From Gadus chalcogrammus (Eukaryota > Chordata > Actinopteri > Gadiformes > Gadidae), in the NCBI RefSeq assembly GCF_026213295.1, contig NC_079426.1, positions 21,502,639 through 21,566,638 on the forward strand: a DNA stretch of 64,000 nucleotides, read 5' to 3'. The notes under the pieces were generated by a model. That model saw nothing but the letters and a program-made list of their open reading frames with translations, did no database searches and had not been told where the DNA came from. This document shows positions 11,885 through 22,664 of this stretch, in pieces. How positions within the stretch are numbered: position 1 is the stretch's first letter; each line of letters starts with the position of its first letter. A program made the translations under genes and the position numbers.

Positions 11885-14430
11885 GAAACCATTTTCCTAC
11901 ACTGCCTCTCACTTTCGTTCTCTCTATCTACTGCTCACTAACACACCGCCCCGAAAGCTATTTCCTACTACTGTCTCTCATGCCCTCGTTCTCTCTCTCC
12001 CCACCGTCTCTCTCAATCTCCTCCACACCGCCCCTCCTCCCTCTTGTCATCTCCCAAACTCTCGTACTCCCACCACTTATCCCTGTTCATTAACACCTCC
12101 TACTCATATGGAACCAGTGCGAGGCCAGTAAAAGGTGGGAATTAAAGTGAAAAATAGAAGTGTGAAAAACAGAAGGGGCTGACAGGGGAGTGCAGCACAC
12201 AGGCTTTGTTACTGGAGAAGAAAGAATGAGAGCCCATCCTACCCTCACCCCTTCATGTAACGGGGACACAAGGAACTGCTTCATACATAAAAACAAACTA
12301 TTGTTATTTTCCTACATTTTTATTTCTGCTTGCTTTCAGCCCACACGTATGGCTGTAATTGAATAACCTAAACTTAATATATAAAAATATATATTTTTTT
12401 CTAACCCTATTTTAATAAGCTCTCAGCAATCTCAGCACAACCTTGAGTGGTCCTAAAGAGGCGGGTGTGTAGTTGTGGGGAGGTGGGGGGGGAGTGCTGT
12501 CCTAAAGGACATTGGTGCCATGAGAGGGGCATGTTTCACAGCGTTAATTAGGCCCATTTGTTCAATGCATTATTTATGTATGTTGTGTGGTGGAACTGTT
12601 GTTCTAGTGGAATACCGTTAACATCACTCTGCAAAAGAAAAAACATGTCACACACATATTACACTGGACAAATTAGATGTTAAACTCTCGCATGAAGCCA
12701 TTATTGTTTGGACAAAAACAAATGGTTTTATGAATGAGTGAGTGTGGGATTTATCTACCAGGGAACCGCCATAAATAATTTTAACCTTTACCACCGATAG
12801 CCACTAACTCACTCACTTGTTCACCCTCACCTCCGTTCCGACTACCACCTGCAAGTTGTGGTTGTTTAAAATTGTCAAGGAGGCAGAAACTTCAACACTG
12901 AAGAATCACAGACTACGCCGTAAACCGAACACTCACTAACTAGGCGGCCACACACTTCTGCAGCATCCTACTATTTATGTACTGTGTGTGTGCAATTGTG
13001 TTAATAACATTGGCAGTAGCGAGAATTGACTGGAATTGGAAAAGAGATTTGAATGCAAATGCTTGAATAAAGTTAAACAAATTCATAGGACGAGGACTTA
13101 ATGGCTTATGGTTTAAATGAATGATAGTGAAAGTGGCGTGATTAGAACCGCAACCCACATAGCATGAGCTGGCTGGTGCTGACTCCACTGCCACATGGGA
13201 AAACAGGGAGAAGGCTGCAAATAACTGGGTGAGTTGCCTCAGTGCAAGCCCTGTTCCTACGCTATGCGAGACAAAGCAAACAAATAGCCTTGTTGATTTT
13301 CAAAATCAGGGATAACAAGAGACCGTTGCAAATCACTAGCCATGATAAACGTCATCGGTGAGGATTGCAGTTTGCAACAAAAAAATGAAAATCTGCCCTT
13401 TTCATCCCTTTCACAGATATTTTGAACAGCGACCAGTTGAGCCCATCGTCAGATGCGATGTGACCGCACCAGCAGACAGACATGCAGGAGGATCATAATT
13501 AGCTGGAGCCAGTCCGGCGGGCGTTAAAGCTGTCGCAGCAGAAGGACAATTAGAGAGAATCCTTTGAACACTCCACTCTGGGCTATGAGGGAGAGGCGTC
13601 ACAGACAAACAAATTGAGGGAGCCATTAGTTACTCATATGCAGGTGCTAACAATGACAGCAATGAAGTAATAGTCAACAAGCCTGCCGTGCAAGACAGTC
13701 TAAGGATAGCAGGGAGTCCTTATTTGACTGCCATATCATACTCTTGGGTTCTCATACTCTTTTAAAGATGCCAATTAGGGTATTTTAACCAAATGATGTC
13801 CTGAGACTAGGCAACACTAATCTGTCTGAAACTGCAGGACAAATAAAGAAGATAAAGGGATATGAAAGATGAACATAAAAGAAGATAAACTCATTAAGAC
13901 ACGTTGTCCCAGGTGAGGAAGGAAGGTTCATACGGCAAAGTGAAAACAATCAAACATAAAATGAGTGGTAAACCACATAAAGAGTCAAACAAAATGTTTG
14001 AGGTATTGACAGCATTTGTGTTTCTCGTAGCAGTGACCTGAGTCTGTGGGAAACTATTCAAGCTCTCGCCTGCCTGGAGTTGGGCAGACAGCAGCAGATA
14101 GAGAGAGGGGGCAACCGAGGCCGCGTCTTATGCCTCTATTTGTCAGAGCAGTCAAGAGCGCATCTACACACACACACATACTTTCCTCCTCTCTTCCAAT
14201 CTTCTGTAGATGGGATGCAGGCCAAGGAGCCACAGGATTCACACCACTTCCCCACCTGTCAAACAACCCTCCCCCCTTTTATCGTCTCTCTTCCTACCCA
14301 TCCCCCCTTATATCAAACATCTCGTTCAGTCTGTCCCACTCTCGCTCCGTCTATCAACTTGTCATTATTCTTTTCACGTCCAATCAGAATGCCTTTAATT
14401 GGGAATGCTTTATTTTGCATAATGTAGATC
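11885..14430. other. Unrecognised sequence, pyrimidine-rich at both edges
   Basis: Pyrimidine-rich (C/T) sequence continues to about 12,085. The rest is AT-rich unique sequence with no domain-bearing frame. A G-rich stretch lies at 12,476-12,495. Confidence 0.45.
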
Positions 14431-14436
14431 AGCCTC

Positions 14437-14850
14437 TCTCTCAGGGGTAACCTCCCCCTCTCTCTTCTGCCGTCCTCTCTCCCCCGTCTTGACTCTCTCC
14501 GTCTCTCTCCCCCCTCTCCACTCTCTGACGGTCTCCCCTCTCTCCACTCTCTCTGTCTCTCTCCCCCCTCTCCACTCTCTCTGTCTCTCTCTCCCATTTC
14601 CACTCTCTCTCTCTCTGTCTCTCTCCCCTCTATCTACTTTCTCTGTCTTTCTCCCCCTCTCCTCTCTCTCTGTCTCTCTCCCCCCTATCCACTCTCTCTG
14701 TCTCTCTCCCCCTCTCCAGTCTCTGACTCTGTCTCCTCTCTCTCTCCCCCTCTCCACTCCCTCTGCCCCCCTCTTTCCCCCTCTTTACTCTCTCTGTCTC
14801 TCTCTGTCCCATCCCCCCTCTCTCTCCCCCCTGCCTCTGCCTCTCCGCTG
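14437..14850. repeat. Pyrimidine-rich minisatellite (CTCTCTGTCTCTCTCCCCC-like units)
   Basis: Roughly twenty imperfect units of about 19-25 bp built from CTCTCTGT and CTCTCCCCC, with the purine complement on the other strand. Long frames in this span on both strands are repeat translations (Arg/Glu/Gly-rich on the minus strand). Such mirror-symmetric purine/pyrimidine tracts can form H-DNA. Confidence 0.9.
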
Positions 14851-15004
14851 CCCTCTGGTGTGAGTGGGTGGGCCCGTGCTGTTTGGCCAGTGCTCCGGTG
14901 AGTATGTCCATTAAAGCCACAGCGATGAGGACCATTAGAGGCACGCTTCATTTACCCCGGGCCCAGCCTCTAAATCAGCCGTCAGCCACCTCCAGCCGCT
15001 CTCA

Positions 15005-15109
<105 letters not shown>

Positions 15110-16003
15110 CGGGCTCCCAAACAGCCTGCGATTCCCACTTTCTTTTTTTTCAGGTACTTTTGGAGTAACTCTCTTGGTGTCATTCTGTCCCACTTCCTGC
15201 CTCCACTTTATAAGAATAAAAAAACGTATCACCTCTTCCAGTGACACACAAAAGATGTTTCTCTCTGTGTGTCATATGCTGGGCAGTAATGGTGGGTTTC
15301 AGACAGGGGTACATATTTTGACGAACAAGCCGCGCTTTTGTAAATCTGTAGAGTGGATAAGCAGCGGTATCACCATAGTAACCCTTTCAGACAAAATCAC
15401 TGTACTCGTTGTATTTAAGCTTGGGAGTTGACCACAAAATAATCACCAAGCCGGCCTTTAGGAGAACTTAGCTCACCGTGTCAAGAATGGACCACAAAAG
15501 CTGGGTGGGGGGGGGCCTATATTTAAATAATAATAATAATAATTCATTTTATTCTACTTCATTTAAGAATGCTCGATTCTGATTGGCTGGGAGGGGTGCA
15601 TTAATCCGGCATATTGCCCGCTGACTTGTCGGTTCTACTTGCTGCTGACTGAGCACAGTAGATCAATACGCCGCTTGTATCGTTTTCTATCACATACATT
15701 TCAAACATGAGGTCCGTTGTAAAAAATAAACCAAGGAGGGCATGTTTGATCGATCGTCATTAAAGCTGACTTGATACGAATGTAACAACTACGTTGTTAA
15801 ACTAGTGAGATCAGATCCAGCCTTGTGTGGTTGCTATAGACACGCGTTACCTACAGTTGAGCTAACGTTATTCACCGTAGTTCTAAAGGGAACTACTTTT
15901 CGAGGGAGACATTTAATAAGCATGCAATACGAATAAGAAAAAGGCTAATTATTAAAGTATATGAATTGTTTTATTATGTTGGCCGGCGCAAAGTAGAATA
16001 AAC
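15110..16003. other. Unrecognised sequence with a short (AAT)n
   Basis: Contains a G tract near 15,504-15,514 and an AAT run at about 15,525-15,543. TTCTGATTGGCTGGGAGG at 15,576 is a phrase often seen near fish foldback elements, and the hairpin at 16,004 may belong to the same element, but I see no second end. Confidence 0.4.
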
Positions 16004-16151
16004 GGAATAATCACCTCAAGGCAGGGCAATAAACAGTTTGATATGCCCGGCTCGCGGAAGGTTACCGCCCTCGACTTCGTCTCGGGCGGTAAGCCGTCCA
16101 CGACCCGGGCATATCAAACTGTTTATTGCCCAGCCTCTCGGTGATTATTCC
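16004..16151. mobile_element. Hairpin (foldback) element with GC-rich head
   Basis: The arms are near-perfect inverted repeats. Left arm: GGAATAATCACC, GGGCAATAAACAGTTTGATA, GCCCGG. Right arm: CGGGCATATCAAACTG, TTTATTGCCC, GGTGATTATTCC. The head at about 16,058-16,095 is GC-rich and itself palindromic (ACCGCCC...GGGCGGT). The stem is about 50 bp. It directly abuts the tail of the 5S-headed SINE that follows. Confidence 0.85.
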
Positions 16152-16702
16152 TTACATATTTATATAGCGCTTTTCAATGACCCAAAGACGCTTACAGAAG
16201 GGGGGGACCTAACTCACCACCACCAGTGTGTAGCACCCACTTGGGTGATGCACGGCAGCCAATCTGCGCCAGAACGCTCACCACACACCAGCTTGAGGTG
16301 GAGAGTGAGGGAATTGATGAGTCAGCCAATTGTACAGGAGGATTATTAGGGGGCCAGATTGAATGAGCCTGGTTGGGCCATGACACCGGGGAAACCCCTA
16401 CTCTTTGCGATAAGTGTCCTGGGATCTTTTATGACCACAGTGAGTCAGGACCTCGGTTTTACGTCTCCTCCGAAGGACGGCACCTTCCACAGCACAGTGT
16501 CCCCATCACTGCACTGGGGCATCGGGATTGATGAGTGAAGGGGCCAGAGGGAAGAGTGCCACCTATTGGCCACCACCCGACACCACTTACAGCACCTGGT
16601 ATTCCCAGGCGGTCTCCCATCCAAGTACTAACCAGGCCCGACCCTGCTTAGCTTCCGAGATCAGACGAGATCGGGCGTGTTCAGGGTGGTATGGCTGTAA
16701 AT
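16152..16702 (-). mobile_element. 5S rRNA-headed SINE (SINE3-like), near full length
   Basis: Read on the minus strand, the element starts with a 5S rRNA-like head (16,702-16,585). The body follows, with phrases such as GACGTAAAACCGAGGTCCTG and CACCCAAGTGGGTGCTACAC. It ends in a tail with AAAAGCGCTATATAAATATG. A 5S-type internal promoter (A box, IE, C box) would drive RNA polymerase III transcription, and mobilisation would use a partner LINE. Related truncated copies lie at 48,593-48,770 and 53,943-54,340. The SINE3-type label rests on known zebrafish 5S-headed SINEs. Confidence 0.8.
16585..16702 (-). ncRNA. 5S rRNA-like segment forming the SINE head
   Basis: On the minus strand the sequence matches vertebrate 5S rRNA almost throughout: CAGCCATACCACCCTGAACA, then GATCTCGTCTGATCTCGG, AAGCTAAGCAGGGTCGGGCC, TGGTTAGTACTTGGATGGG, and GGGAATACCAGGTGCTGTAA. 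Length is about 117 nt against about 120 for the gene. Continuity with the SINE body, and the absence of a T-run terminator right after the 3' end, argue for a SINE head rather than a functional 5S gene. A dispersed 5S pseudogene next to a SINE fragment is the alternative. Confidence 0.85.
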
Positions 16703-16896
16703 GTTACATGGGGATATATTTACTATAGCCTACTGCGTTTCAGTGTATGTACGTAAATCCAAATGCATATAATTGTTATCACCATCTTGTGGACCATCAG
16801 TAACATTGTTTTGATTGGCATGGTAGCTTGCTGGGGTAGCTGACCGCCTCCATCCGGCGGGTTTAATTCCGACAGTGTTAAATTATGCCACCTTTG

Positions 16897-17285
16897 CAAC
16901 CTGGTCTCACAGGAATGCGTGCAATCACCACGGACGCTTAACTCAAAATCCGTGGAATCCTCACGGAAAACGCCAATTTCCGTGATATGTTTTGCTCCAA
17001 TGCAAGTTAATGACACTCATATTCTGTGGCACACACACAGATCCCCGTCCCAACGACCGAGTCGACCACAGGCGCTTAACTCAAAATCTGTGGTGGCCTC
17101 ACGTAATAACTTAAATTGTCCGTGATATGCCAACGGAATTTGCTCCAATGCATGTTAACGACACTCATATTCCGTGGCACACACACCGATCCCCGTTTCA
17201 ACGAATGAATCGACCGCGGGCGCTTAACTCAAAATCCGTGGTGACCTCACGGAATCACTTAAATGGTCCTTGATATGCCAACGGA
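16897..17285. repeat. Left long TIR, internally repeated
   Basis: About 2.5 units of roughly 140-150 bp. Each contains CGCTTAACTCAAAATC, then CTCACG, GATATG, CTCCAATGCA, and CATATTC followed by GTGGCACACACA. It is the inverted counterpart of 22,084-22,430. Confidence 0.85.
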
Positions 17286-17314
17286 ATTAATAAAGGTGCT
17301 GGAGCACCCCAGTT

Positions 17315-17700
17315 GGTAATCGTATATGTCCTATGAGACCCTCTTTGATATAAAAGAGATCTCAGGTCTATAGCTTACTTCTTAATGTCCTTGACTCAGT
17401 CACCTATGCATCAATTCCTTTAGGGCTTTGGCCTCCTAAATGATCATTGTAGTATATTTGAATGCCCTCTTTAATCTGACACCACCGCCACTGGGACGTG
17501 GCAACAATTCTACATATCCATATGGGGAGGGGGGGGGTGTTTGTGGACAGTAGGGGTACACTATACATAAATCGGACCCACACTCTGGAGGAGGAATGAC
17601 CTCTCATGCATGATAACTTAATTAATTGTTTCAAATAACCATGCCTCGTTAAATCAATAAATTTGTTGTTTTGCTTTCTAGGTTAATAGGTTATAGGCCA
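17315..17700. repeat. Dispersed repeat Y, copy 1
   Basis: About 385 bp matching 34,812-35,205 in the same orientation. Shared phrases include TTTAGGGCTT, GGCCTCCTAA, TGATCATTGTAGTATA, CACTGGGACGTGGCA, ATCCATATGGGGAGGGG and CCTCGTTAAATCAAT. It lies just upstream of the ATG of the SWIM/YqaJ-like relic, so it may be that element's leader region. Confidence 0.75.
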
Positions 17701-17882
17701 AGGCTGTGCACTACAAATCATGCGCATCTCTCAGAGTGATGTTACTAGACACCAGACAGCGATTTAAATAAAAAACGAGTGAAGTTCAATCAATAATTTC
17801 GCGTCAAAACCCGCTATTCATACGGTTCATCTACATCACGTTTTCTGGTACGCCGCCATTTGCACGACCGATCTCGCCTAGT

Positions 17883-18215
17883 ATGGCCGCCCACACCGCT
17901 CATCTGAATGTTAGCGAGAGACAGAGATATCTGGAAAATTTCGATTTTAGGCTCCGATCCTTATTTGTTACCCCCATTTTTTTTAGTCCATTAGTATCGG
18001 CCTCACGCTTGCCTCAAATCAATTTTCATGACATATATATTTATTTAGTCCACAACCCCTCCCCATACAGTGGAGATACTGTATTTTGAAAGCGTTCAAG
18101 AGCACTGATGCCTACCTAATATGCTGTGGCTGGATGGGTGAAGGACGCTAAAGTGAGGCACTTGGCCACCAATAATCTTTATCTGATAATGGCAAATTTA
18201 AGTATTATATATTTG
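17883..18215 (+). pseudogene. Decayed N-terminal part of a SWIM/YqaJ-type transposon protein
   Basis: The frame from 17,883 reads MAAHTAHLNVSERQRYLE at its start, then LPQINFHDIYIYLVHNPSPY. It stops at 18,089. The reading resumes as KAFKSTDAYLICC and, after a further shift inside GCTGGATGGGTGAAG, as GWVKDAKVRHLATNNLYLIM (to about 18,200). This order matches, from memory, the N-terminus of a large fish protein family with a SWIM zinc finger followed by a YqaJ-like nuclease domain. Neither domain survives here. The family is found in many copies and looks transposon-borne. At least two frame breaks make it a relic. Its place inside the 8-bp-duplication element suggests that it is the remains of that element's own gene. 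Confidence 0.55.
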
Positions 18216-19300
18216 TGACTTCTTGTGAACAGTTTGTGGTGGGTTACTATCATTGATCGTTGAAATCAGTCATCAAATCATAGACGATAATTTTGCCGGG
18301 GACGCTTGGGACGAGTTTTCTTCAAGATTCATTTTGTACCAACAACAAAACCCGATTTGAATTATAATGGATTATTTCGGACAATGAATGAGATATTAAT
18401 ACCAATACTCTTTGGCTGGGATGTTGTCAACATTGGGTATATGGAGCAGAACATAGTGGGTCATATGTCAACGTTTTTTGTATGCATTTTATTCATTAGT
18501 AAGCTACATGGATATGCCATCTTTCAGAACCTTTCATTACCTGCACTAAAGAGAATAAAAGAGCGCATCCTCATTGTTTGATTGTGGTCGTAGGCGTTGT
18601 TGTTGGTGCTGAGTTACCACTGAAATCAGTGGGTCAGTGGTTGGGATCGGTCGCAAGATGGCGGCGCAAAGCTAAAGTTTTATTCATTTACTTATAACCT
18701 TATAATTGCCTTTAAAATAAAATGACAGAACTTGAACATAGAAGCCTGATAGAAAATGGTAATTTAGAAGAAAAGTGGTCGGACAGACTTAGAGGCTTTT
18801 GCATCTAAACTCTTCATATGTATTTATTTATTATATACGGAGACCAACAGACCTCCTCGAAGCAACGAAAATTGTCAATTAAATTCAAGATGGGTGCATG
18901 GGCGAGAATAGGGATATAGTGCCATACCGTCAATATGAATTTCATTAATATATATAGATATATATATATATATATATTTATACAATGGGGGACCTAAATC
19001 CAGCGATCTGATTGGTTCCCAACTGTTGTATAATTAGCGTATACACAACTGCTATGTCGCCCGATCATTTTGTGAAAGTTTGCATATCACTCCGCGCCTG
19101 GAAGTAGAAACAGTTACAAAGTAAAACATATTTTGGATGATGGAGAGCGTGTAAATGTTGTCACTCCGGGAGTGAGCAAGGCGATGGAGAGACTAACGAA
19201 AGCTTAGGCACACGGCGAGTGAACTGCTCCATAGGATAAATTGCCGGCAAACCGCTCTATCGGAGCCTTCCCTCGGAGGGACGCTAAAGTGTGTTGCAGC
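18216..19300. other. Unrecognised interior of the long-TIR element
   Basis: AT-rich, with an AT dinucleotide tract at 18,948-18,983. A 91-codon frame at 18,306-18,581 has no recognisable motif. This may be decayed downstream coding sequence of the SWIM/YqaJ-like gene or another insertion. Confidence 0.35.
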
Positions 19301-20620
19301 CAGTGGCGAACTTAGCCCTTTGGGGGCTCCAGGCGAACAGTCATTTGGGGGCCCCTGCCTCTACCGGTCTCAGTACCTTATATCGCATAATGAGATACTC
19401 CATACAAGGGATGAACAAAAGTCACTATCCTTCTTTCATGCAAATGTTAATTATCTATTTACAAATTGAGAATAACATACAAAACAATAAGATTAGTTAT
19501 GTTGACACATTACACTGACTGTTAACCATAAGTCCTCATTTACCTGAGGGTTTCCATGTAGCTCACAGAAGCTATCTGCTGTGAGCTACTGGAAACCACT
19601 ACTGGAAACCCACTGATAGCTGCGTCCAGCTATCACTATATTTCCTGTGCACTTCAGACCTTTCATGGTTGATTAGATGCATTGCAAGGTTATTTTAGTC
19701 TTTAAATCCTTCCTCACTCAGTTGTTTTTGTTTTCCAGAAAGGCAACAACAAAAGCAAAAAACACGGTCTGCAATTTCACTGTAGACTAACCAAGACCTG
19801 TTCACCCTCTCACCATTTTTCATTACTATGTAATAGTATGCTTTTGTGAATCTGCGGCCCTTGGGCCAGAGTGCTGGGTCATCCACAAGAATATGTGTGC
19901 ACCTGCCCAAGACACAGCAGCTTGGGCCAGAGTGTTGGGTCATCCACAGGAATATGTGTCTCGCAGTCATTGTTATCGTTATTGTCATAAATTTCAATAA
20001 CCAAAGTGGAAGAAGGAGAGTGAGAAATATTCACTACCAGTTGTGCATCACCTCCGTCAGTTTGTTGACACACGTCATTAGCATCGCTGCTGGCTGAGCC
20101 AGAGCCACTTGGAATGAAAGGAGCAGTAACGTGACAGCAAACGACGTTGACGGCTGCTCTTGATCCGCCGACGGTCCCGCTGCCACTGCGGTGGCTGTAA
20201 AACAGCTGGATAGCTTTGGCAGCTTTGAAAGAAAGTCCTGCCTTTGGTCTTTCTTTTTATGTGACCCGCTTTCGTACGATCGCTTCATGTTTCACTCGAT
20301 TTATGTCTCACTCGATTTCTCTCTCTCTCTCTCTTACCGCTTGCTGTTTTGAATTTGACATAATTTCCGCATACGCATGATGAGCGTGATGCGCGTAACA
20401 TGGAATAGTCCATGTAGTGCAGACTGAAGGGGGGTGCACACGGAAAGATCGTCAAAACATGAGTAATAATTAGACATCCCGATGCTACTATTGTGAAGAG
20501 ATTTTTATAAAAATAATAAATATGGGGACAGAATATATGCATTGGGGCCCTCTTGACCAGATCAATATTGTAAATAAGAAACTGTTCTTAATGTTTTATC
20601 GGGAAAAATAAAGGTAAAAA

Positions 20621-20651
<31 letters not shown>

Positions 20652-20732
20652 TTTGGGGGCCCCAAAAACCTTCTATGGGGCCCGGGGCTCCAGGCAAATG
20701 CCTGGTTTGCCTAATAGTACGGCCCGCCACTG
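19301..20732 (-). mobile_element. hAT derivative with internal deletion
   Basis: The element begins CAGTGGCGAACTTAGCC at 19,301 and ends GGCCCGCCACTG at 20,732, giving an inverted CAGTGGCG terminus typical of fish hAT elements. Both ends carry GGGGGCCCC-rich subterminal sequence. Flanks GTTGCAGC and TGCATAGC are similar but not identical, so the 8-bp duplication is unresolved. The interior holds only the N-terminal part of a transposase on the minus strand. An AT tract lies at 20,630-20,652. Confidence 0.75.
19695..20288 (-). pseudogene. N-terminal fragment of a TTF/ZMYM-type hAT transposase
   Basis: The minus strand opens with MKRSYESGSHKKKDQRQ at 20,288, followed by a Ser/Ala-rich segment. 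After frame changes it reads DPALWP, then NGERVNRSWLVYSE and VFCFCC (about 19,810-19,735). That is the characteristic start of the TTF-type zinc finger of ZMYM1-like hAT transposases. No RNase H-like catalytic region remains. A DPTLWP/DPALWP doublet reflects a local duplication of about 60 bp (19,860-19,900 against 19,921-19,960). The fragment cannot encode an active enzyme. Confidence 0.7.
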
Positions 20733-20883
20733 TGCATAGCGACCGTCGATGCATAGCGGCAGCCAGGAGGGACTACTTTTTTGTATTCTTTAATAAAAAC
20801 GGCTATTTTGACTTTCTTGGTTTCTTTTTAAATGTAGTGTGTCTATGACTTTCGTTTCGCCATAACAGTAACCATTTTATAAA

Positions 20884-21030
20884 AGCAATAGATCATTTCA
20901 GTCAGTGGCATGTGCTCATTATACCACTGTGAAGGGGGTCGCCAGCCCTCCGCTGCGCGTCGGGGCCGGACAACGCCCCTTAACAGTGGTATAATGAGCA
21001 CATACCACAGCCTGGCGTGATCTATTGCTT
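20884..21030. mobile_element. Hairpin element with GC-rich head
   Basis: The inverted arms AGCAATAGATCA / TGATCTATTGCT and GTGCTCATTATACCACTGT / ACAGTGGTATAATGAGCAC give a stem of about 50 bp. The head contains CCCTCCGCTGCGCGTCGGGG. Confidence 0.85.
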
Positions 21031-21037
21031 AAATATA

Positions 21038-22060
21038 TTAGTGCTGTCAGTTAAACGCGTTATTAACGGCGTTAGCGTAAAACCAATTTTAACGGCGTTA
21101 ATGTTTTTATCGCGCGATTGACGCAATTTTTTTAAAGTTATTTTTATTATTCTTTGGCTAAAAACAAAGAAGCAGTAGCCTGACTATGGCGACACATTAG
21201 TGCCATAATTCGCTAATGTGATAAAAGATGCATTCGGGCGTATTATATTATTCCACACGCGTAGATATTAACTGCGAGCGCGCAAATGATCTCTGCTCGC
21301 GCAAATTACCTCAGCGCGCGCAAAACAGCCTATCGCGCGCGCAAATTACCTCAGCGCGCGCAAAACCTCTCGCGAAAGATATTTTTACGCTCTCGCTCGA
21401 ATTTAATTTTGGCACTATGGGGGAGGGAACCAAGGCAGGGCGGGCTTTCCTATGATTGGCCGTTTCTGAAGCGCGATATTTGATTGACAGCCCTCCTCAG
21501 CCCTCCTCTCATTCAATTCTGAATTGTACAGTAAATGGCTGAAACGATAGTTACGTATTGTAACTCCAGATTCTATGAGTATAGGCGCAGCCTTTTAAGT
21601 GTCGGCCTCATTGTCCTTTAAATAGCTGAAGATAAGCTGTTTATTGGGAGTTTTGCGCTCGCAGAGATCATTTGCGCGCTCGCAGTTAATATCTACGCGT
21701 GTGGAATAATATAATACGCCCGAATGCATCTTTTATCACATTAGTGAATTATGGCACTAACGTGTCGCCATACCTGACTGCTATGTTCAAGGCAGTATGT
21801 TTGTATTTTCATCGTTTAATTGCACTATAGGCTGAGTCCTAGTTTACCTTTGCACTTTGTAATTTTTTTTGTATCGTCCTGTTTTGATCAATATATGCCA
21901 ATGTTGTTATCAATAAAAAAACATTTGCACAAGGCAAGCCGATGCACTTCTCCATGTTGATAAGAGCATTAAAATGAGAAAAAATATTTAGCCTAGAAAT
22001 TTTTTTGCGTGAGTTAACTATGACATTAATTGCGGTTAAATATTCGCTTGACAGCACTAA
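21038..22060. mobile_element. hAT-like nonautonomous element, TTAGTGCTGTCA ends
   Basis: TTAGTGCTGTCAGTTAAACG at 21,038 and TTGACAGCACTAA at 22,048-22,060 form inverted termini. Flanks are AATATAT-type on both sides, close to an 8-bp duplication but slippery. Subterminal TTAACGGCGTTA-like and TTAATTGCGGTTAAA sequence is the common fish repeat pattern for this family. A foldback structure is inserted inside (21,186-21,773). Confidence 0.7.
21186..21773. mobile_element. Foldback element with about 115-bp arms
   Basis: The left arm (21,186-21,300) reads ATGGCGACACATTAGTGCC, then ATGCATTCGGGCGTATTATA, then GAGCGCGCAAATGATCTCTG. The right arm (21,660-21,773) is its near-perfect reverse complement and ends GTGTCGCCAT. 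Between them lie short CGCGCGCAAA repeats and about 350 bp of unrecognised spacer. Confidence 0.85.
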
Positions 22061-22083
22061 TATATACATTATATATGGTAATT

Positions 22084-22430
22084 TCACGGATCCCTGTGAG
22101 ACCAGGTTGACTCGGTCGTCGAAACGTAGATCTGTGTGTGTGCCACGGAATATGAGTGTCATTAACTTGCATTGGAGCAATTTCCGTTGCCATATCACGG
22201 ACAATTTAATTGATTCCGTGAGGCCACCACAGAATTTGAGTTAAGCGCCCTTGGTCGATTCAGTCGTTGCGACGGGGCTCTGTGTGTGTGCCACGGAATA
22301 TGAGCGTCACTAACTTGCATTGGAGCAATTCCGTGGCCATATCACAGAAACTGCTGTGTTTCCGTGAGGATTCCATCGATTTTGAGTTACGCGTCCGTGG
22401 TCATTTCACGGGTCCTGTGAGACCAGGTTG
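22084..22430. repeat. Right long TIR, internally repeated
   Basis: Inverted counterpart of 16,897-17,285. The terminal CCTGTGAGACCAGGTTG occurs at 22,414-22,430 and again internally at about 22,093-22,109, as if a terminal unit had been duplicated. Confidence 0.85.
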
Positions 22431-22664
22431 CACCTTTGTGACCCTTAAGCAATATCACACTCGAAGTTGAGCCAAGCAACACAAACTTTGTCCTGGATAC
22501 TAGCTTACTACTTTATGTCATTTTTCAGTTAACGCAGGCCAGCTACTTTATTCCATGTTGTCACACAGTCCATTGTTAACGCCACTTAGGTGACTGACAC
22601 ACTCCAACTTTTACTGTGCTCCTCCAGGGTAATGAGTTGGATTTAAAGCTTTTCATATAATAAT

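Larger units (their letters stand above)
16889..22438. mobile_element. 5.5-kb long-TIR DNA transposon with 8-bp target duplication
   Basis: CACCTTTG occurs at 16,889-16,896 and again at 22,431-22,438. It directly flanks perfect inverted termini CAACCTGGTCTCACAGG (16,897-16,913) and CCTGTGAGACCAGGTTG (22,414-22,430). The inverted homology continues inward for about 350-390 bp per side (16,897-17,285 and 22,084-22,430), built from repeated units with ATGACACTCATATTC and GCGCTTAACTCAAAAT. An 8-bp duplication fits hAT, P, Merlin or KDZ/Zisupton-type transposases. The interior contains a SWIM/YqaJ-like relic and several younger insertions, so the original element was shorter. Confidence 0.85.

Noticed and set aside
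14313..14951. Long Arg/Glu/Gly-rich frames on the minus strand
   Set aside because: They are translations of the pyrimidine minisatellite, open in several frames at once.
16585..16702. Functional 5S rRNA gene
   Set aside because: The 3' side continues into a SINE body instead of a T-run terminator, and there is no tandem array.
18306..18581. 91-codon frame inside the long-TIR element
   Set aside because: It has no recognisable motif and does not continue the SWIM/YqaJ-like reading in order.
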